Translations under genes and position numbers: made by a program
Assembly (NCBI GenBank): GCA_017613475.1
Contig: JAGADT010000147.1
Location: 1-10,024, forward strand
DNA: 10,024 nucleotides
From: Desulfovibrionaceae bacterium
GTDB taxonomy: Bacteria; Desulfobacterota; Desulfovibrionia; Desulfovibrionales; Desulfovibrionaceae
Direction: 5' to 3'
In this document: positions 1-6,555 of the stretch, piece by piece
Layout of the letters: each line of letters starts with the position of its first letter
Position numbering within the stretch: the stretch's first letter is position 1
The notes under the pieces: model-generated
What the model was told of the DNA's origin: nothing
What the model saw: only the letters and a program-made list of their open reading frames with translations
Database searches by the model: none

Positions 1-48
1 CGGATGCATATCCAGACAGCCATCCTGGAATGGGTGTTCCAGGACTAA
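1..48 (+). CDS. C-terminal end of an unidentified protein (5' partial)
   Basis: An open frame enters at the left edge and reads 15 codons (RMHIQTAILEWVFQD) to a TAA at 46-48. The stop is followed 12 bases later by a strong hairpin (61-93), the position expected for the end of a transcription unit. The visible tail is too short to assign a family, and nothing in it is diagnostic. The frame could be a chance read-through. Its use as a real gene end is inferred from the adjacent hairpin and from the same orientation as the following cluster. Confidence 0.45.
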   Translation, partial: RMHIQTAILEWVFQD

Positions 49-60
49 TCCTGCACGATC

Positions 61-93
61 CGTTCACGCGGGGAAGAGTTCCCCGCGTGAACG
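61..93 (+). terminator. Perfect 15-bp stem hairpin, possible terminator or leader structure
   Basis: Bases 61-75 (CGTTCACGCGGGGAA) are the exact reverse complement of 79-93, with a 3-base loop GAG. The stem is GC-rich. No T tract follows: the next bases are a pyrimidine-rich C/T run, and the other side has no T run either. It therefore is not a classic intrinsic terminator. It sits between the stop at 48 and the start codon at 112. It could end the upstream unit, protect a 3' end or affect initiation of the next gene. Confidence 0.55.
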
Positions 94-111
94 CCCCTTC
101 CCCTTCCGCCC

Positions 112-693
112 ATGCCAAACAGCCTGTGCCTGCTCCATGCCAGCCCGCGCAAACATGGCAATGGCGCAGCCATCTGCGCAGCCATCGCCTCCCACCTTGC
201 CCAAAGGGGCTTTTCCGCCCGGCTTGTGCACCTGGAAGCGGAACACATCCACCCCTGCACAGCCTGCGGAAGCTGCGCAGAGAATCCCGGCCGCTGCATC
301 TACGATGCGCTTGAAGGCGACCTGGCGCGCCAGGTGCTGGAAAGCATAGCGCAGGCTCCCGCCCTGCTCATTGTCGCGCCGGTGTGGTTTTACGGGCCTC
401 CGGCCCACCTCAAGGCGCTTATCGACCGCAGCCAGCTTTTCTGGGAACAAAACGGCGGCCCCATGCAGGGGCCTCAGCGCCCTGCCTGGAATGTCCTTAC
501 CGCCGGGCGCCGGAAAGGGGAGCGCCTCTTTGAAGCCGGCAGCCTCATCCTGCGCTGCTTTGAACGCCAAATGGGCTTTGCCCCAAAAGAAGGGCTTGAA
601 CTGCGGGGGCTGGACAGCCCCGGAGACTTTTCTGCCTCCGCGGAAGCGCAGGAACAGCTCAAAGCCTGGAGCGCCGGGCTGAAATGGGCATGA
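112..693 (+). CDS. Iron-sulfur flavoprotein / NADPH-dependent FMN reductase family protein
   Basis: This 193-residue protein has a flavodoxin-like fold of the FMN_red family. A beta strand leads into SPRKHGNG (residues 11-18), the FMN-phosphate loop usually written GSPRKxGNT. Near residues 89-107, APVWFYGPPAHLKALIDRS matches the family's second flavin loop and the conserved K-x-x-x-D-R helix. Four cysteines at 49, 52, 55 and 62 have the spacing CX2CX2CX6C, which fits the compact 4Fe-4S motif of archaeal and anaerobe iron-sulfur flavoproteins (CX2CX2CX4-7C). It is likely a cytosolic electron-transfer or reductase protein, substrate unknown. An in-frame stop at 88-90 makes ATG 112 the only ATG start that fits, yet no purine-rich Shine-Dalgarno precedes it. 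The 3' end overlaps the next gene. Family is confident; cluster content and physiological role are inferred. Confidence 0.85.
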   Translation: MPNSLCLLHASPRKHGNGAAICAAIASHLAQRGFSARLVHLEAEHIHPCTACGSCAENPGRCIYDALEGDLARQVLESIAQAPALLIVAPVWFYGPPAHLKALIDRSQLFWEQNGGPMQGPQRPAWNVLTAGRRKGERLFEAGSLILRCFERQMGFAPKEGLELRGLDSPGDFSASAEAQEQLKAWSAGLKWA

Positions 694-1403
694 CGCTGCC
701 AAAATTTCTGCGGCATCTCCTGCTGCTGGATGAACGCCGCTGCCCGCTCTGCCTTGAACCCTTTGTTCCCTCAGGCAAGGCCGGGCAGCCCTTCTGCCCC
801 GAGTGCCTGAAAGGGCTTACGGAAGCCCAGGGGCCATGCTGCGAGGGCTGCGGGCGCCTGCTGCAGAGCCCTTCAGCATACTGCGGGACATGCCTCCAGT
901 CTCCCCCGCCCTGGCTTGCCTTACGGCGCATCGGCCCCTACCGCAGGCTCCTGCGGGGCGCTGTCCTGCGCGGCAAATTTCATGGGGACATCGCCCTGCT
1001 TACGGCACTGGGAATGCTCCTGGGCAGCCTTATCCAGGCCAGGCCCTTTCCCAAGGCCCCGGAAGCCATCGTGCCTATTCCCCTGCACCCCGCCCGCCTG
1101 CGGGAACGGGGCTTCAACCAGTCCCTGGAAATCTCAAGGGGGATCGCCAAAACGCTTGGCCTGCCCCCTGCCCCTGCCCTGCTGGAACGCATCCGCAATA
1201 CCCCCTCGCAGCGGACCTTAAAAAGGGCCGGCAGGATGGCGAACCTCAAGGACGCCTTCCTGAGCCGCCCTGAAGCCCGCGGAAAGCACATTCTCCTCAT
1301 TGACGATGTGATGACAACGGGCAGCACACTGAGAATAGCCGCAGACACGCTGCTTAATGCCGGCGCAGCCTCTGTGAGCGTGGCTGTCCTGGCCAGGGAC
1401 TGA
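684..1403 (+). CDS. comF: ComF family phosphoribosyltransferase-like protein
   Basis: This 239-residue protein is of the usual ComF length. The N-terminal part carries four cysteine pairs that look like a double zinc ribbon (C20/C23, C38/C41, C53/C56, C67/C70). The C-terminal part is a type I phosphoribosyltransferase fold with the PRPP-binding signature ILLIDDVMTTGST at about residues 203-215. The middle segment PIPLHPARLRERGFNQS (131-147) is the hallmark ComF block. ComF proteins are needed for DNA uptake in transformable bacteria and work inside the cell, but many non-competent species keep one, so competence cannot be inferred here. ATG 684 overlaps the flavoprotein gene by 10 bases. A second in-frame ATG at 690 forms an ATGA stop-start overlap and is an equally good start. 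The coupling implies co-translation with the upstream gene. Confidence 0.9.
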   Translation: MGMTLPKFLRHLLLLDERRCPLCLEPFVPSGKAGQPFCPECLKGLTEAQGPCCEGCGRLLQSPSAYCGTCLQSPPPWLALRRIGPYRRLLRGAVLRGKFHGDIALLTALGMLLGSLIQARPFPKAPEAIVPIPLHPARLRERGFNQSLEISRGIAKTLGLPPAPALLERIRNTPSQRTLKRAGRMANLKDAFLSRPEARGKHILLIDDVMTTGSTLRIAADTLLNAGAASVSVAVLARD

Positions 1404-1442
1404 CCTTGCCAACCTGGATTTTCCCCCTGAAAGGATACCCGA

Positions 1443-1913
1443 ATGATTCCCCTGCCTGATTCCATACGCTTCCGGGAGCTTGGCGAAAGCTATGCCGCGG
1501 CCCTGGCCGAACTGGAAGCCGTATGCTTTCCAAACCACGGATGGAGCGCTGAGGATATGCGGAACATGTTCAGCCAAAACGCCTTCAGGGCCTACGGGCT
1601 TCTTGAAGGCAGCGGGCTTGCCGCCTACACCACGCTCTTTCACGTTGCAGATTCCATTGAAATCCTTAATATTGGCGTGCTCCCGGAACGGCGCTGCCAA
1701 AAGCTTGGCAGGGCCTTGCTTGAACGAGTCTTGCGCCGGGAAGCCGAAACAGGCATACTGCGCGCATTCCTTGAAGTCAGGGTCGGCAACACGCCGGCAA
1801 TACGCCTTTACGAAGGGCTTGGCTTTGTCCGCACCTGCCGCAGGCGCGGCTATTATGCCGATACAGGCGAAGACGCGCTGCTCTATGAACTTGCGCTGCC
1901 GCAGCCTTTATGA
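1443..1913 (+). CDS. rimI: Ribosomal protein S18-alanine N-acetyltransferase (RimI)
   Basis: A 156-residue GNAT-fold protein, the normal length for RimI, which acetylates the N-terminal alanine of ribosomal protein S18 using acetyl-CoA. The late half is characteristic: LEVRVGNTPAIRLYEGLGF (110-128) followed by R-R-x-Y-Y and E-D-A-L-L-Y-E-L. E111 and Y123 align with the catalytic Glu and Tyr described for enterobacterial RimI. The acetyl-CoA loop reads RCQKLGRALL (84-93); the first glycine of the Q/R-x-x-G-x-G/A motif appears to be Lys87, while the second (G89) is kept. A Shine-Dalgarno GAAAGGA at 1429-1435 lies 7 bases before ATG. The gene sits 39 bases after comF and 34 before tpiA, in the same cluster. 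A related GNAT with another target is possible but less likely. Confidence 0.87.
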   Translation: MIPLPDSIRFRELGESYAAALAELEAVCFPNHGWSAEDMRNMFSQNAFRAYGLLEGSGLAAYTTLFHVADSIEILNIGVLPERRCQKLGRALLERVLRREAETGILRAFLEVRVGNTPAIRLYEGLGFVRTCRRRGYYADTGEDALLYELALPQPL

Positions 1914-1931
1914 ACACCCCCTCAACTTTTC

Positions 1932-1939
1932 GAGAAGGA
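1932..1939 (+). promoter_or_regulatory. Ribosome binding site that fixes the tpiA start
   Basis: GAGAAGGA ends 8 bases before ATG 1948. The tpiA frame stays open upstream through the rimI region, so this site, together with the canonical N-terminus MKTIIAANWKM, decides that translation begins at 1948 and not earlier. Confidence 0.8.
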
Positions 1940-1947
1940 TCGCTTCC

Positions 1948-2694
1948 ATGAAAACAATCATCGCCGCCAACTGGAAAATGTATAAGACCCGCGCTGAGGC
2001 CGCGGAAACAGGCCGCGACCTGGCCAGCCGCCTGCAAAGCCTGAAAACCGACCGCATGGTGCTGGTCTTCGCGCCCTTCACGGCCATTGCCGCGGCGGCG
2101 GACGAGCTGCGCCCCTTTGCCGCTGTTGGCGCCCAGGATGTGTACCCCGCGCTGGAAGGCGCCTTTACCGGCGAAATCTCGCCGGCCATGATCAAGGACT
2201 GCGGCGCTGAGTGGGTGCTCACAGGCCATTCGGAACGCCGCCACATCCTGCATGAATCTTCAGATTTCGTGGGCCAGAAAACGGCCTTCGCCCTTAAGGA
2301 AGGCCTTTCCGTCATGCTCTGCATCGGCGAGACCCTGGCGGAGAGGGAAGCAGGGCAGCTGGAGCGGGTCCTGAGCAGCCAGCTTGAGCCGGCCCTCCGC
2401 GACCTGCCCAAAGACATCCTGGCCGACCGCTTTGCCATTGCCTATGAGCCTGTCTGGGCCATCGGCACGGGAAAGGTCGCCTCTGAAAGCGACATTGCAG
2501 AAGCCCACGGCATGATCCGCAACCTCCTGAGCAAATTCCTGGGATCCGTTGCCGGCAGCATCCCCCTGCTCTACGGCGGCAGCGTGAAGCCGGCCAATGC
2601 CCCGGCCATCCTCAAACTTGACAATGTAAATGGTCTTCTGGTAGGTGGAGCTTCTTTAAAGGCTGAAAGCTTCAGCCAGATTGTGACGGCCTGA
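1948..2694 (+). CDS. tpiA: Triosephosphate isomerase
   Basis: This 248-residue protein has full TIM-barrel length and interconverts dihydroxyacetone phosphate and glyceraldehyde 3-phosphate in the cytosol. All catalytic landmarks are present: N8 and K10 in AANWKM, H94 in LTGHSERR, E167 in AYEPVWAIGTG, the mobile phosphate-gripping loop 6 (about 168-178), and phosphate-binding backbone at YGGSV (209-213) and GG 233-234. The frame is open from about 1480, but that part is out of frame with rimI and has no family resemblance. The start at 1948 gives the standard N-terminus with a good ribosome binding site. It lies 34 bases after rimI and 88 before secG; the tpiA-secG order is common in bacteria. 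Fba and Gap, its metabolic neighbours, are encoded about 5 kb downstream in a separate unit. Confidence 0.97.
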   Translation: MKTIIAANWKMYKTRAEAAETGRDLASRLQSLKTDRMVLVFAPFTAIAAAADELRPFAAVGAQDVYPALEGAFTGEISPAMIKDCGAEWVLTGHSERRHILHESSDFVGQKTAFALKEGLSVMLCIGETLAEREAGQLERVLSSQLEPALRDLPKDILADRFAIAYEPVWAIGTGKVASESDIAEAHGMIRNLLSKFLGSVAGSIPLLYGGSVKPANAPAILKLDNVNGLLVGGASLKAESFSQIVTA

Positions 2695-2772
2695 ACCGGC
2701 CGGACCACGCCGCATCCTGCAAGAACATCCTGAACGTCATGTGCCTGCCGTATCGCTGCAAGCGGCAAAAAC

Positions 2773-2777
2773 GGGAG
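2773..2777 (+). promoter_or_regulatory. Ribosome binding site supporting the GTG start of secG
   Basis: GGGAG lies 5 bases before GTG 2783. An in-frame GTG at 2741 would add 14 residues without a comparable site and would put a non-family stretch ahead of the first membrane helix, so 2783 is preferred. Confidence 0.65.
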
Positions 2778-2782
2778 CTTCC

Positions 2783-3280
2783 GTGAATACTCTTATCCTT
2801 TCTCTGCATGTCATCGTGTGCATCCTGCTGGTGATCCTTGTGCTGCTTCAGGCTGGCAAGGAAGGCATGGGCGTCATTTTTGGCGGGGGCAACAGCTCCG
2901 TCTTCGGAAGCGCCGGAGCAGGCGGCATCCTTGCCAAGCTTACGGCCTTCATGGCCATCCTTTTCGTCGGCACCTGCCTCTCGTACAACCTGCTGACCAA
3001 AAGCGGCAGCAAGCAGGATTCCACCATCCTGGACGTTCAGCTTGAAGATGCGGCAAACACGCCCAAGGCGCAGCAGGAAACACCGGCTGCCTCCCAGCCC
3101 AAGCCGGCGCCTGCCGCAGAGCCTGCAGTGCAGAAACCTGCATCACAGGAGCCTGTAGCCCAGGAACCTGCAAAGCAGGCCCAGCAAAGCAAGCCGGCCG
3201 GCGCGTCTTCAGCCTCCGCTGCAAAGGAAGCGCCCAAGGCTGCGGCGCCTTCCACCGCAAACGGAAAGAAGCAGAACTAA
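2783..3280 (+). CDS. secG: Preprotein translocase subunit SecG with a long Ala/Pro/Gln-rich tail
   Basis: SecG is the small membrane partner of SecYE and helps SecA-driven protein export across the inner membrane. Translation from GTG 2783 gives 165 residues. The first 75 or so are canonical: one membrane helix (about 3-22), the loop LLQAGKEGMGVIFGGG (21-36), the FGSAGAGGIL segment (41-50) and a second helix (about 51-71). The rest, about residues 80-165, is a low-complexity tail of Ala, Pro, Gln, Lys and Ser. It includes four pentapeptide repeats and ends in a basic NGKKQN. SecG of E. coli is about 110 residues, so the tail is longer than in that model. It is the last gene of the + strand cluster and is followed by a terminator. 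Identity of the core is firm; a role for the tail is unknown. Confidence 0.92.
   Translation: MNTLILSLHVIVCILLVILVLLQAGKEGMGVIFGGGNSSVFGSAGAGGILAKLTAFMAILFVGTCLSYNLLTKSGSKQDSTILDVQLEDAANTPKAQQETPAASQPKPAPAAEPAVQKPASQEPVAQEPAKQAQQSKPAGASSASAAKEAPKAAAPSTANGKKQN
3119..3178 (+). repeat. Four 15-base tandem repeats in the secG tail
   Basis: Four consecutive 15-base units start at 3119, 3134, 3149 and 3164, each containing A-C/G-CCTG and ending in CAG. They encode EPAVQ, KPASQ, EPVAQ and EPAKQ (residues 113-132). The units are imperfect, so they are diverged copies, and they keep the reading frame. Confidence 0.8.
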
Positions 3281-3326
3281 CGCTTCCCGCTTTCAGCCAG
3301 AGCTGAAGACATTCCATAAAAAACAA

Positions 3327-3360
3327 AGGCTGTCCCTTTTAAGGGGCAGCCTCTATTTTT
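3327..3360. terminator. Bidirectional intrinsic terminator between secG and the NAGPA-type gene
   Basis: Bases 3327-3338 (AGGCTGTCCCTT) pair with 3341-3352 (AAGGGGCAGCCT), with one G-T wobble and a tight central TT loop that probably opens wider. The + strand continues with CTATTTTT. The minus strand leaves the stem into TTTGTTTTTTATGG. Both sides therefore have a T tract, as expected for two convergent units. The + side T tract lies within the last codons of the minus strand gene, whose stop codon (3353-3355) abuts the stem. Confidence 0.85.
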
Positions 3361-4327
3361 GGCCAGGCTCCGCGTTCACCTGGACAGGCACTTTCTCCTG
3401 CGACCTCCTGCGCACGCCGATGATATTGGGCAGCAGAAAGCCGTTTGGCAGCAGGTCGCCTTTGCCGCGCCCGCTCCATACGTACATCTTCTCCCCCTCG
3501 CGCACCGCAAGGGAGGCCTCGCTCCCGCCCTCAACATACATCGTCTGCTTAAGGTCAAGGGGCAGGGCGATCAGGCTCTCGGCCAGGAAAGAAACGCTCA
3601 CCGCCTCCCGGCAGTGGATGAAAAGGATGCGCCCCTTCAAATCCATGCCCACGGCGGAAACAGGGTGCTCCTCCCCCCTGCCCCTCCAGGGCGAGGTTCC
3701 ATCGGCTCCGATAAGCCGGAAATTCTGCACGGCCACGGCATAGCGCGGAAGGATCTCCTGCCAGTCGTCTGCCGTGCGGTCCAGCACGGCCGCGCGGGGG
3801 AGCTTCCCCTCCCCATGGGGAAGCGCCACAAAAAAAGCCCCGAAGCGTTCTGCCACATGGCTGTTGTTCACCAGGTCCCCAAAGCGGAACAGCCCCGTAT
3901 GCGTCAGCCCATTCTCCCTGAACATGCCGGCATTGATGGCCGCCACCAGGTTTTCTGACTGCACCCAGTCCCGCAGCGTCTGCATTTTCTTGCCTGGGAA
4001 CATGGCGCTTACGGCGACAAAATCAAAAATTTCCGGATCAAAACGGGCAATGACCACATGCTTTTCAATGCCCTTCTGCCGGCCAATGGCAAAGCTGCCT
4101 ATTTCAAAGCCCGGCTCCATGGATTTCCAGGAGGGAATGAAGGGCAGGCTAAACACCGAAGAGCTGCCCGCAAGAAAGAGCGCCGAGCAGACAAGCAGCA
4201 CCACTCCCCGGCACGCGGTCCTGGCGTGCAGGGAAAGCCATTTCAAAAGCGCGTCAAAGCGCCTTCCCTGAGGCAGCGGCTTTTCCCCAGGCAAAGAATG
4301 GTCTGCGGCATTTCGGTGCGTGGACAT
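3353..4327 (-). CDS. Phosphodiester glycosidase (NAGPA/DUF2233) family protein, membrane-anchored
   Basis: A 324-residue protein. A cytosolic Arg-rich N-terminus (1-40) precedes one hydrophobic segment (about 41-60, GVVLLVCSALFLAGSSSVFS), so the remainder probably lies in the periplasm as a signal-anchored or processed domain. The body shows the NAGPA-domain landmarks: AAINAGMF (129-136), the glycine-rich MYVEGGSEASLAV (263-275) and LPNIIGV (299-305). The family includes the mammalian enzyme that uncovers mannose-6-phosphate, and bacterial members are thought to cleave sugar phosphodiesters, but the substrate here is unknown. The chosen ATG has only a distant GGAG; no other Met occurs before residue 70, which would remove the anchor. 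It lies 89 bases downstream of tmk and is probably the last gene of that unit. Family assignment is good; function is inferred. Confidence 0.8.
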   Translation of the reverse strand: MSTHRNAADHSLPGEKPLPQGRRFDALLKWLSLHARTACRGVVLLVCSALFLAGSSSVFSLPFIPSWKSMEPGFEIGSFAIGRQKGIEKHVVIARFDPEIFDFVAVSAMFPGKKMQTLRDWVQSENLVAAINAGMFRENGLTHTGLFRFGDLVNNSHVAERFGAFFVALPHGEGKLPRAAVLDRTADDWQEILPRYAVAVQNFRLIGADGTSPWRGRGEEHPVSAVGMDLKGRILFIHCREAVSVSFLAESLIALPLDLKQTMYVEGGSEASLAVREGEKMYVWSGRGKGDLLPNGFLLPNIIGVRRRSQEKVPVQVNAEPGQK

Positions 4328-4354
4328 ACGGCTTCGTTATGCTCCGGATAAACG

Positions 4355-4391
4355 GCTGTGCGTTCCCTGCCTTTTAACCAGCGCGCACAGC
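4355..4391 (-). other. Inverted repeat in the tmk to NAGPA-type gene gap
   Basis: GCTGTGCG at 4355-4362 is matched by CGCACAGC at 4384-4391, with 21 bases between. It lies in the 89-base gap after tmk. The minus strand reads GTTTAT after it, which is too weak for a confident terminator. The long loop also argues against one. It may be a weak attenuator or chance. Confidence 0.25.
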
Positions 4392-4416
4392 AACATCAAG
4401 GCGCGGCATGTTCCCT

Positions 4417-5034
4417 TCAGCAAAGTGCCTTCCAGGCGGCGTCAAGCAGCTCTTCGGGAGAAGCCTGGGCGTCAAGCACTGTGCAGCGCCCTGCGTTCCT
4501 TTCCGCCCAGGAAAGGAAACCCTCGCGCACGGCGGCATGGAAACGGAGCGCCTCGGCTTCAAAACGCCCCTCTTCAACAGCATCCCCATTCAGCGCATTC
4601 CGCCTGCGGGCGCGCGCAAGGCCCAGTTCCGTCGGCACATCCAAAATAAGCGTGCGGTCAGGCCAAAGCCCGCGTATGGCCATTTCATTCAGCAAAAGCA
4701 GCCTGTCAGCATCCAAGCCGCGGCCATAGCCCTGGTAAACGATCGTGGAATCCGCATAGCGGTCGCAGAGGACAACCTGCCCCTGCTCCAGGGCGGGGCG
4801 CAGGACTTCTTCCGCATGCTGCGCCCTGTCCGCAAGGAAAAGAAACAGTTCCGCCTCGGCAGACACGCGTGATCGGCTGTCCAGAAGCAGCGGGCGGAGG
4901 GCGCGGCCAAGCCCGCTCCCGCCGGGCTCACGCGTGCAGAGCACGGATCTCCCCTCAGCGCGGAAGCGTTCCGCAAGCCCGGCAAGCAATGTGCTTTTTC
5001 CGGATCCCTCCATGCCTTCCAGTGTTACAAACAT
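4417..5034 (-). CDS. tmk: Thymidylate kinase (dTMP kinase)
   Basis: A 205-residue P-loop kinase that phosphorylates dTMP to dTDP, an essential cytosolic step of dTTP synthesis. Visible motifs are the P-loop GMEGSGKST (7-15), TREPGG (34-39), the DRY motif with DRYADSTIVYQG (91-102), and an Arg-rich LID (ARARRRNALNG, about 140-150). The absence of Arg in the P-loop together with an Arg-rich LID matches the E. coli-type (type II) enzymes. Length is normal. A strong GGAGG on the minus strand (5041-5045) lies 6 bases before the ATG. It begins 19 bases after the stop of the YhaM-like gene and is surely co-transcribed with it. In many bacteria tmk is followed by holB; here it is not. Confidence 0.96.
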   Translation of the reverse strand: MFVTLEGMEGSGKSTLLAGLAERFRAEGRSVLCTREPGGSGLGRALRPLLLDSRSRVSAEAELFLFLADRAQHAEEVLRPALEQGQVVLCDRYADSTIVYQGYGRGLDADRLLLLNEMAIRGLWPDRTLILDVPTELGLARARRRNALNGDAVEEGRFEAEALRFHAAVREGFLSWAERNAGRCTVLDAQASPEELLDAAWKALC

Positions 5035-5053
5035 GCGCTCCCTCCGTGCGGCA

Positions 5054-6466
5054 TCATTTCAGCAGCGAGCACTGGCGGTCCTTTGCGGGCCGCGGCTTCC
5101 GCTCTGTTTTCACCCGGCCTTTCTTTTTTTCCTGAGCTATCGGCTCCCCTTCAGGCAGCCCGTCCCCGAAAAAGGCGGCGTCACCGGCATCAGACCCCGG
5201 CTCTTCCTCCTCAAAAGGGAAGGACGCTTCCTCAGAGGGCGGCCCGAAGATGGCGTCAAAATCCGGAGCAGGGGGCAGGGGGGCGTCGGGTGAAGCAGAA
5301 AACCCCTCTTCCTCTTCCAAAAGGCCTTCAGGCGCCGTGTCTTCCTGTTCAGGGGGAAGGTCAGGCTCAGGCAGCCCCTTGTTTCCAGCCTGGACGCCGC
5401 CCCCGGCAGGCAAGGATGGGGCAGGCTCCCCAAAGCCCCCGCCGGCTGATCCTCCTGCTTCAAAAAAGGCTGTCTTTTGGGGGCGGAAAAGCTGCCTGTC
5501 CAGCGTTTTCTGGTAGCTTGTCCACGCAGAGCCTTCAGGGAGCTCCTCCATGAGCGTGCGGTACTGCGTGAGGCGGGCGTCGATATTGTCGGCGTGATGC
5601 AGGGCCAGGGCCTCGGCTGTCTGGGGCAGGCGCGGGGACCCGTACTCAAGCTGCCCATGATGGCTGAGGATCATGTGCTTCAGGTGCAGGCGTAGAGGCT
5701 CAGGCACCCCAGCCTGAGACAGGGGGCCGCTGAGATGCTCCACGCCAAGGGCAATATGGCCGATCAGCCGGCCTTCATCGGAATACTCAGGGGAAAAATC
5801 CGCCGTAAGCTCCCAAAGCTTGCCCAAATCATGGAAAAGCGCCGCGACAAGGAGAATCTGGCGGTCAAGAAAAGGGTACCTGTCGGCAAGGCTCATGCAA
5901 AGCCTGGCCACGCTCAGCGTATGCTCAAGGAGCCCTCCGGCCCAGGCGTGATGGATGCCCCTGGCCGCAGGCGCCCTAAAGAGTCCGGCCCTGATCTCTT
6001 CATCTTCAAAGACCAGCCGCACAGCCTCTCTCCAGGGACCGTAATGAAGTTCAGAGCGGCAGAGCCGCTTCACCTCCTCCAGCATCTCAGGCGGCGAAAT
6101 CCTGCTTGACGCGACAAAACGCGAGGCGTCCACAGCGCTGGCTTCCCTGCCCTCAAGCACACGCATCCTGGTAATGGTAAGCTGCTTCTTCTCCCTGTAC
6201 AGCTCCACGCGCCCTTCAACTTCAACCAGGCTTCCCGCCGGAATATCGGCAAATTCCCGGCTGAGTGGATTCCAAATGCGGGCTTCCAGGCTCCCCGTGG
6301 CATCCTTGAGCTCAAGAAACCAAAAAGGGCCGTTCCGCGCCTGCTTGAGCGCCGCCTCTGCAACCAGAAGCAGCGTCTTTGCATTCGTTCCGGGCGTGAT
6401 ATCGCGAACAAAGGGTAAATGCTGCACCATGGCAGGATCTCTCCGGTGAGGATTGTCTTTTTCCAT
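5054..6466 (-). CDS. YhaM-like 3'-5' exoribonuclease: OB-fold plus HD domain, with long disordered tail
   Basis: A 470-residue protein with three parts. Residues 18-105 form an OB-fold nucleic-acid-binding domain (FLELKDATGSLEARIW, then VEVEGRV). Residues 165-330 form an HD phosphohydrolase domain with GIHHAWAGGLLEHTL (170-184), the metal-binding HD pair at 212-213 in LFHDLGKL, GHIALG, ILSHHGQLEYGSP (266-278) and HHADNIDA (290-297). This order is that of Bacillus YhaM, a metal-dependent exoribonuclease acting on RNA and single-stranded DNA. Residues 335-470 are low-complexity: Gly/Pro-rich, then strongly acidic (Glu/Asp), ending in a basic KKKGRVKTERKPRP stretch. YhaM itself is about 314 residues, so the tail is extra. 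An AAGG 6 bases before ATG 6466 supports this start; ATG 6430 with an upstream GGAGAG is an alternative. It heads the minus strand unit. Nuclease activity is inferred from the family. Confidence 0.85.
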   Translation of the reverse strand: MEKDNPHRRDPAMVQHLPFVRDITPGTNAKTLLLVAEAALKQARNGPFWFLELKDATGSLEARIWNPLSREFADIPAGSLVEVEGRVELYREKKQLTITRMRVLEGREASAVDASRFVASSRISPPEMLEEVKRLCRSELHYGPWREAVRLVFEDEEIRAGLFRAPAARGIHHAWAGGLLEHTLSVARLCMSLADRYPFLDRQILLVAALFHDLGKLWELTADFSPEYSDEGRLIGHIALGVEHLSGPLSQAGVPEPLRLHLKHMILSHHGQLEYGSPRLPQTAEALALHHADNIDARLTQYRTLMEELPEGSAWTSYQKTLDRQLFRPQKTAFFEAGGSAGGGFGEPAPSLPAGGGVQAGNKGLPEPDLPPEQEDTAPEGLLEEEEGFSASPDAPLPPAPDFDAIFGPPSEEASFPFEEEEPGSDAGDAAFFGDGLPEGEPIAQEKKKGRVKTERKPRPAKDRQCSLLK

Positions 6467-6542
6467 AAGAAACCTTACGCTTTCAGCCGCAGCAGGGCCT
6501 GCGTCCGCACGGCCTTAAAGCTGCCTCCATCCAACGTTTCCT

Positions 6543-6547
6543 GGGGA
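6543..6547 (+). promoter_or_regulatory. Ribosome binding site that selects the second ATG of surE
   Basis: GGGGA lies 8 bases before ATG 6556, a normal distance. The earlier in-frame ATG at 6547 touches this run, so it has no room for a ribosome binding site. The 6556 start also gives the canonical SurE N-terminus MRILLTNDDG. Confidence 0.7.
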
Positions 6548-6555
6548 TGCATCCC

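Noticed and set aside
64..702. 212-codon minus strand open frame opposite the flavoprotein gene
   Set aside because: The + strand frame carries clear flavoprotein motifs; the minus frame has none.
1480..1947. Upstream in-frame extension of tpiA overlapping rimI
   Set aside because: It is out of frame with rimI, shows no family similarity and reflects high GC content. The ribosome binding site at 1932-1939 and the standard N-terminus place the start at 1948.
5054..5500. Possible frameshift creating the YhaM-like tail
   Set aside because: The frame stays open to a stop 19 bases before tmk, which has its own strong ribosome binding site, and the tail shows a structured acidic-then-basic composition. 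A frameshift cannot be excluded but is not indicated.
5083..5553. Long + strand open frame opposite the YhaM-like gene, rich in Pro/Arg
   Set aside because: It mirrors the low-complexity tail of the real minus strand gene and has no ribosome binding site or recognisable domain.
6544..6555. Perfect 12-base palindrome GGGATGCATCCC over the surE ribosome binding site
   Set aside because: A couple of 12-base palindromes are expected by chance in 10 kb, and no second copy or known operator pattern supports it.
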